A DNA stretch of 64,000 bases from assembly GCA_025716815.1 (NCBI GenBank), contig JAIXMN010000002.1, positions 1,860,001 to 1,924,000 of the forward strand, read 5' to 3'. The notes below the pieces were generated by a model, which made no database searches, had not been told where the DNA came from, and was given only the letters and a program-made list of their open reading frames with translations. The first letter of the stretch is position 1; every line of letters starts with the position of its first letter. A program made the translations under genes and the position numbers. This DNA is from Dichotomocladium elegans (lineage: Eukaryota; Mucoromycota; Mucoromycetes; Mucorales; Lichtheimiaceae). This document shows positions 60,162-64,000 of this stretch, piece after piece.

Positions 60162-60685
60162 GATGAAGAGATGAAAGAAGATGGGAGGGAAGGAGGAGAA
60201 AGGGTTGGCAGGTAGAACCTATTTAAAGAACTTTGACTACCGACTGTTACACGAGGAGACCACTTTGATAAGCCCGCCAATGGGTTTGCTCGTATTCTTT
60301 TTTAGGCACAGTCCCTCTCTCCTCTCTTTTTTTTAGATTTCTCGTCAAGTGATATCCCGACAGCGATAATTTTATTTGAATGCAGCCAACAAAACAAAAA
60401 AGGGAGAGAGTGAAAAAGAGTAAGGACGAGAGACAAGCGAAACGAGTAAAATACATGCGTGTACGATGAATAGCAGGGAAGAGAGAACGATTAAATTTGT
60501 ATACTCATTAAAAAAGGCAACAAAGATATATGAGGGATTATTTATAGGTGACCTAGGTACAACCAGAGATACCAAAGAAATCATTCGCCCTTGGCGATCT
60601 AAGCTTTTAGATGATAGTGAAAACTTGAGAGATCGACGTCGTTCAGTTTTTTTTTTTTTCCGCTTCGGCACCAGGCAATAACGAG
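60162..60685. other. Intergenic region
   Basis: 524 bp upstream of GMD and downstream of the next gene. It holds poly-purine and poly-T tracts (60326-60340, 60644-60659); no gene. Confidence 0.5.
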
Positions 60686-62918
60686 TTAGCACAAAAGTGA
60701 TTTAATGCTCATTTCGGCCTTTCGATTCGCGTCTGTCTTGCCAACGGCCCTATCGTTATCGGCCGTCAAGATTACTGACTCCCCCTTGTTTGCGTTACCC
60801 TGAGCTGCAGATGCTGCAGCGTTTAGAGTGCTGCTGGATGTCTCCAAAAAATACTGTAAGGTTGGGTGAGTATAAGACGTTGCTGTCGCTGTGGGAGAAA
60901 TTATACGATAGGCTAATGTTGCGTAAGCGTTGTTATTTGATTCGTGGCCAATCGACGTGGTCGGCCTTGGAGAAGGAGCAGCAGCGATCCGACGAAAGTA
61001 GAGTCCGCCACTGAATCCTCTGCGACTGCTACTATTGCCCGAGACACCGCTGCCCTGTGAGGGCATCAATCGATCGACCACTCGTTCGCAGGTCTTTTGT
61101 TGCTTTTGAAACGGCGCTATGGCCGATGCTTGTGGCAATGATAGTAATGGTGGCGATGATGATGGGGCTATGTTAACTCTGGGTATAACCGTTGATTTGG
61201 GTAGAAGTGACACTGTATTGAGCTGGGAATTGGTAGTGAAATGACTAGGTAGAGTGCCTTGCCGTACTTGGTGAGGCCCGAAATGGCCACCAAAGTATGG
61301 TGCTATCGGCTTGAATATCCTACGTGGGACAGATTGCTTTGATCCGCTGCGACTGGTGTTAAGGCTCCTGTTTTTGGACGCATGTATCACCATTCCAGGC
61401 GAAGAGGAGGACAAGGACTGTGGAGGATGGTACGATGTTGATGCTGGCAAAAAAGAGGATACAAAAGAGGAAACTCTCTTTTCAGAAGGAGAGACCTTAT
61501 ACTTGTGTTTCCTCATTTCTGCTACTATGTACAATTGCGCAAGTGTAGAAGCAATGTTCAAGTCGGCACCCAGTCCGCCGCCTAAATAAACTGCCATTGC
61601 ATAGAGCTCATGCTCACCAGACAGTTTCTTAAAATGTAATGTATCCGAGTAGATATTAGATCCTTCTGCGGCAATGGTAAGCCGGTCAGGATGGGTTTCA
61701 TAAAAGAGGGGTGAGGTGCTGAGCTGGGTATTGGGTAGCGGCCGATCATGACGACATGAAATATCTCGGATATTGTCGAGTAAAAGCCTGTGGAGCTGGC
61801 TCAGTCTGTCCTTGTCATGTGGAGAGATCAGACCGTACATGGATCTATGGACGAGGTCTTGCGGACGATAGCCCCATAATACGCCTACCTCGTCCGATGC
61901 CCGTGCACAGCACATATCCATCGACAGAAACATTGTGATTGTGCTCTCCTCTACGAGCTGGTTTGATAGGGATCCAGGAAGGAGGTGTGATGGCGGAGGT
62001 TCAGGGTCACGCAGGTCCTGTTGATCTGATACAGCTGCAGATGTGGCGTCTTCTTTCCGACTGCGTCGTTGATTTCTCCCTCGAAAGGACTCGATTGGTT
62101 CGTGAATAAAGGAAATGGTAGTTGGTGAAGAAATAAGTTTTTCCTGAGCAGCGTCTGTCGCCGTGGCTAAGACACCTATCTGCACAATCTCGCACTGTCC
62201 ATCGCTGTCTTCAAAAATAATAGAATTTTCAAGCTTGCCATTGCTCATTCGTTTAGCTTCATGCAATCTAGGACGACCCCTCTTCTTGTGTTTCACGTCT
62301 TTGCAACTATCTTCTTTGTTCGCAATGACACATCGTTTACAAGGGCGCGATACTATAATATTTATGAAGGAGAAGAGACCGTAAGATATATACTGTGTTT
62401 GCGCATAATAAAGGAGCATAAACTTCGTCTCTGGCTCTTGGGGTCTAGTATCCTCTTTTTTCTTTTTCTTTTTACCATCACAAGCTAAATGCGCTTTTCG
62501 ACAATTTAGACCTAGTTTCACACAAGTACACAGAGAAAACCGTAGATTGGTTAGCAATGCCAATTTGCTGTTGAGCAAACAGAGTCGGCTTACAAGCGCT
62601 AGGAACGTGAGATTTGCAATCTCGTTTCGCGGGAATAATAATCGATGTGAGCTGACCTCTGTGATCCGAGCGAGGCTGGATCGTGTCGCTGACTTCGTCA
62701 ACGGGGATCGATGGGGTGGGGACCTGGGATGCGATGGCATTCGTATTATTGTGTGAAAAATCGGTAACGAGAGAATTCGGCGACGATGGTAGGCAGACCA
62801 TACTGGTAGGTGCTGGCGGATGGTCGGCATTTTTTAATGGTGACGATGCATTGTTGTTGGGAGAAGGCAGGCCTTGCTCGGAGTCAGCTGAGATCAAGAG
62901 TTCATAAGACGCCTGCAT
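60686..62918 (-). CDS. Zn2Cys6 transcription factor with AT-hook and PAS-like domain
   Basis: Putative nuclear regulator. Exons 62918-62594, 62511-62476 and 62352-60686 give 675 aa. The zinc cluster is assembled from all three exons: C109-LN-C112-RKAHLA-C119 then DVSRP, C125-KR-C128 and C137. The middle exon is only 36 nt. An AT-hook-like KKRGRPRL follows (about 143-150). A PAS-like segment lies near residues 250-330 (VGVLWGYRPQDLVHRSMY, then GLISPHDKDRLSQLHRLL). The remainder is Ser/Pro-rich. Zn2Cys6 plus PAS resembles the Ert1/AcuK/Rds2 class of gluconeogenic regulators, but this is resemblance only. The start at 62918 is the first Met in the exon frame; an upstream exon is possible because the frame remains open to about 62970. 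Confidence 0.83.
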
Positions 62919-63785
62919 AGCAAACGGAAGAAGTGGTTGCTGGACAGAGATCAATGGGACTCTATGAAAAGGGGAGCTTTTGTATCATACCTGTCGCGTG
63001 GTTATCTTCAAATTCTTGCTGCATGAACTAATTTTTTCACCTTCCGTAGCCCCACGAGTAGGTTTATTCCATCCACCATCCATACTCAACTCACAATCGC
63101 TATCTCTTTTTAAGATGGACAGTTCATGCTGGTAGCGTTTTTTATTATCGGACTCTTTTTATGGCCTACCCTCAAGAGAGATAGCGGAGTTAAAAGGGCG
63201 ATCGGTCAATGGCGCTTCAGTTTCTTCTCGAGCAGGCAGACCCAGCGATGCGTTCGACTGCGTAATAGATAGATCCCTTGTCCATTGCTGAGCCATATGT
63301 AAATGTACTCAGGAATCAAGCATTTCGCAGATAAGTACGATTTTAAAATGGGAAAAAGAACAATAAAATTGAGATCGAAAGGTAAGATGCAACAAAAGTA
63401 TCCTGTCATGATTTGGACAAGACAAAGTTTACTTGAAGTTATTGCAGCAAAGGTCCCTGAAAAAAGTGGCTGAAAGAAAGCAAACAGAGATTTATCCCAG
63501 AAAGTTAGACCGGGTGACTAGGCAACACCAGCACCATGACGGGTGAGCTTAGGGGAGGAAGAATACGTAGGTGAGGCGATCAAAGGTTCAAATGAACATC
63601 CATAGAGATGATCCTTCAGCAAGATAATTCTGATATACAAAGGAGGTACTCCAATCGGCGAGGTCCCGCGGAATGGAGGCGATCAGAACAGGAATAGCCA
63701 ACTCAATTTCGATGCGTATATTAAAGATTATGGTAATCCTAAAATTACCACGTGACGCATTGGCAAACAGCGTAGCACATCAGAA
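62919..63785. other. Intergenic region upstream of the Zn2Cys6 gene
   Basis: Presumed promoter of the minus-strand factor at its left end. Around 63480-63770 the plus strand gives a broken protein-like frame (EEEYVGEAIKGSNEH, GGTPIGEVPRNGGDQNRNS) that I do not recognise; it may be transposon debris beside copy D. Confidence 0.35.
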
Positions 63786-64000
63786 TTGACATTATTTATG
63801 ATATACACCGCTTCCCGAAATTGAAGTCGTGTCATGGCAGTTTTGAAGTCGCAAGATCACAAAAATAGAAGTCGGGTTTTGTCCAGAAATCTTTACGCAT
63901 GATGGCCAAAGCAAATGTCGCATACACGGCGAAAGATGTCGCACACTTTCTGTCTTTTGTAGATTGACCAATTTCACCCGTACTTAGTGAGCCATGAAAG
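63786..64000 (+). mobile_element. Tc1-like element, copy D (5' end, runs off the right edge)
   Basis: The segment 63800-63865 (ATATACACCG, then GGCAGTTTTGAAGTCGCAAG, then ATCACAAA) matches the 5' terminal segment of copies A, B and C, and AYTAKDVAHFLSFVD follows where copy B has AYTVRCRLANPSRPFDS. It is more diverged than A is from B. Only the end is in the window. Confidence 0.5.

Noticed and set aside
60686..62830. A 714-codon unspliced minus frame over the Zn2Cys6 gene.
   Set aside because: Its first part is intron sequence; the zinc cluster only forms after splicing three exons.
1..64000. A biosynthetic or defence gene cluster.
   Set aside because: Neighbouring genes belong to unrelated housekeeping functions and no co-directional, functionally linked block is seen.

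Overview
This window is nuclear DNA of a filamentous fungus, most likely an early-diverging one (Mucoromycota, probably Mucorales). The evidence is: many short spliceosomal introns (mostly about 50-150 nt), no operons, fungal-type protein families (Zn2Cys6 factor, Mpp6, BMT5, BAR-PH-ArfGAP), a kinesin-4 and a GDP-mannose dehydratase, and decayed Tc1/mariner-like and Helitron elements of the kind common in Mucorales. The assignment is inference from gene content; no database was searched.

Layout. 1-4.9 kb: kinesin-4 (minus, C-terminus off the left edge). 4.9-8.4 kb: no convincing gene. 8.5-11.1 kb: two minus-strand RNA-processing genes, BMT5 (25S rRNA methyltransferase) and MPP6 (nuclear exosome cofactor). 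11.1-14 kb: gene-poor, with a Tc1 relic. 14.06-14.64 kb: GNAT acetyltransferase. 15.4-31.1 kb: transposon-rich island with three dead copies of one Tc1-like element (C, A and B), a dead Helitron, two healthy enzyme genes (dienelactone hydrolase and a GST-like protein) and two small candidate genes. 31-40.7 kb: sparse, with a Ser-rich ORF, SmD1 and a C2H2 zinc-finger factor. 40.7-45.9 kb: CCT5, a PH-domain protein and a short-chain dehydrogenase (SDR). 47.0-50.4 kb: a decayed tandem copy of the SDR, split by a structurally complete PIF/Harbinger transposon. 51.7-62.9 kb: four long housekeeping-type genes (BAR-PH-ArfGAP-ankyrin protein, OSCA/CSC1-type channel, GDP-mannose 4,6-dehydratase, Zn2Cys6/AT-hook/PAS factor). 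The right edge carries the 5' end of another Tc1-like copy.

Gene models were built by hand. Exons were joined where donor, acceptor and phase agree and the joined protein matches the family, and in every joined model the exon lengths sum to a multiple of three. The genes are unrelated in pathway and look like an ordinary chromosomal segment. The most unusual features are four first introns with GC rather than GT donors, several micro-exons, the Harbinger element cleanly splitting an SDR pseudogene, and two inverted Tc1 copies that share the same frame breaks. I did not find a new multi-gene system.
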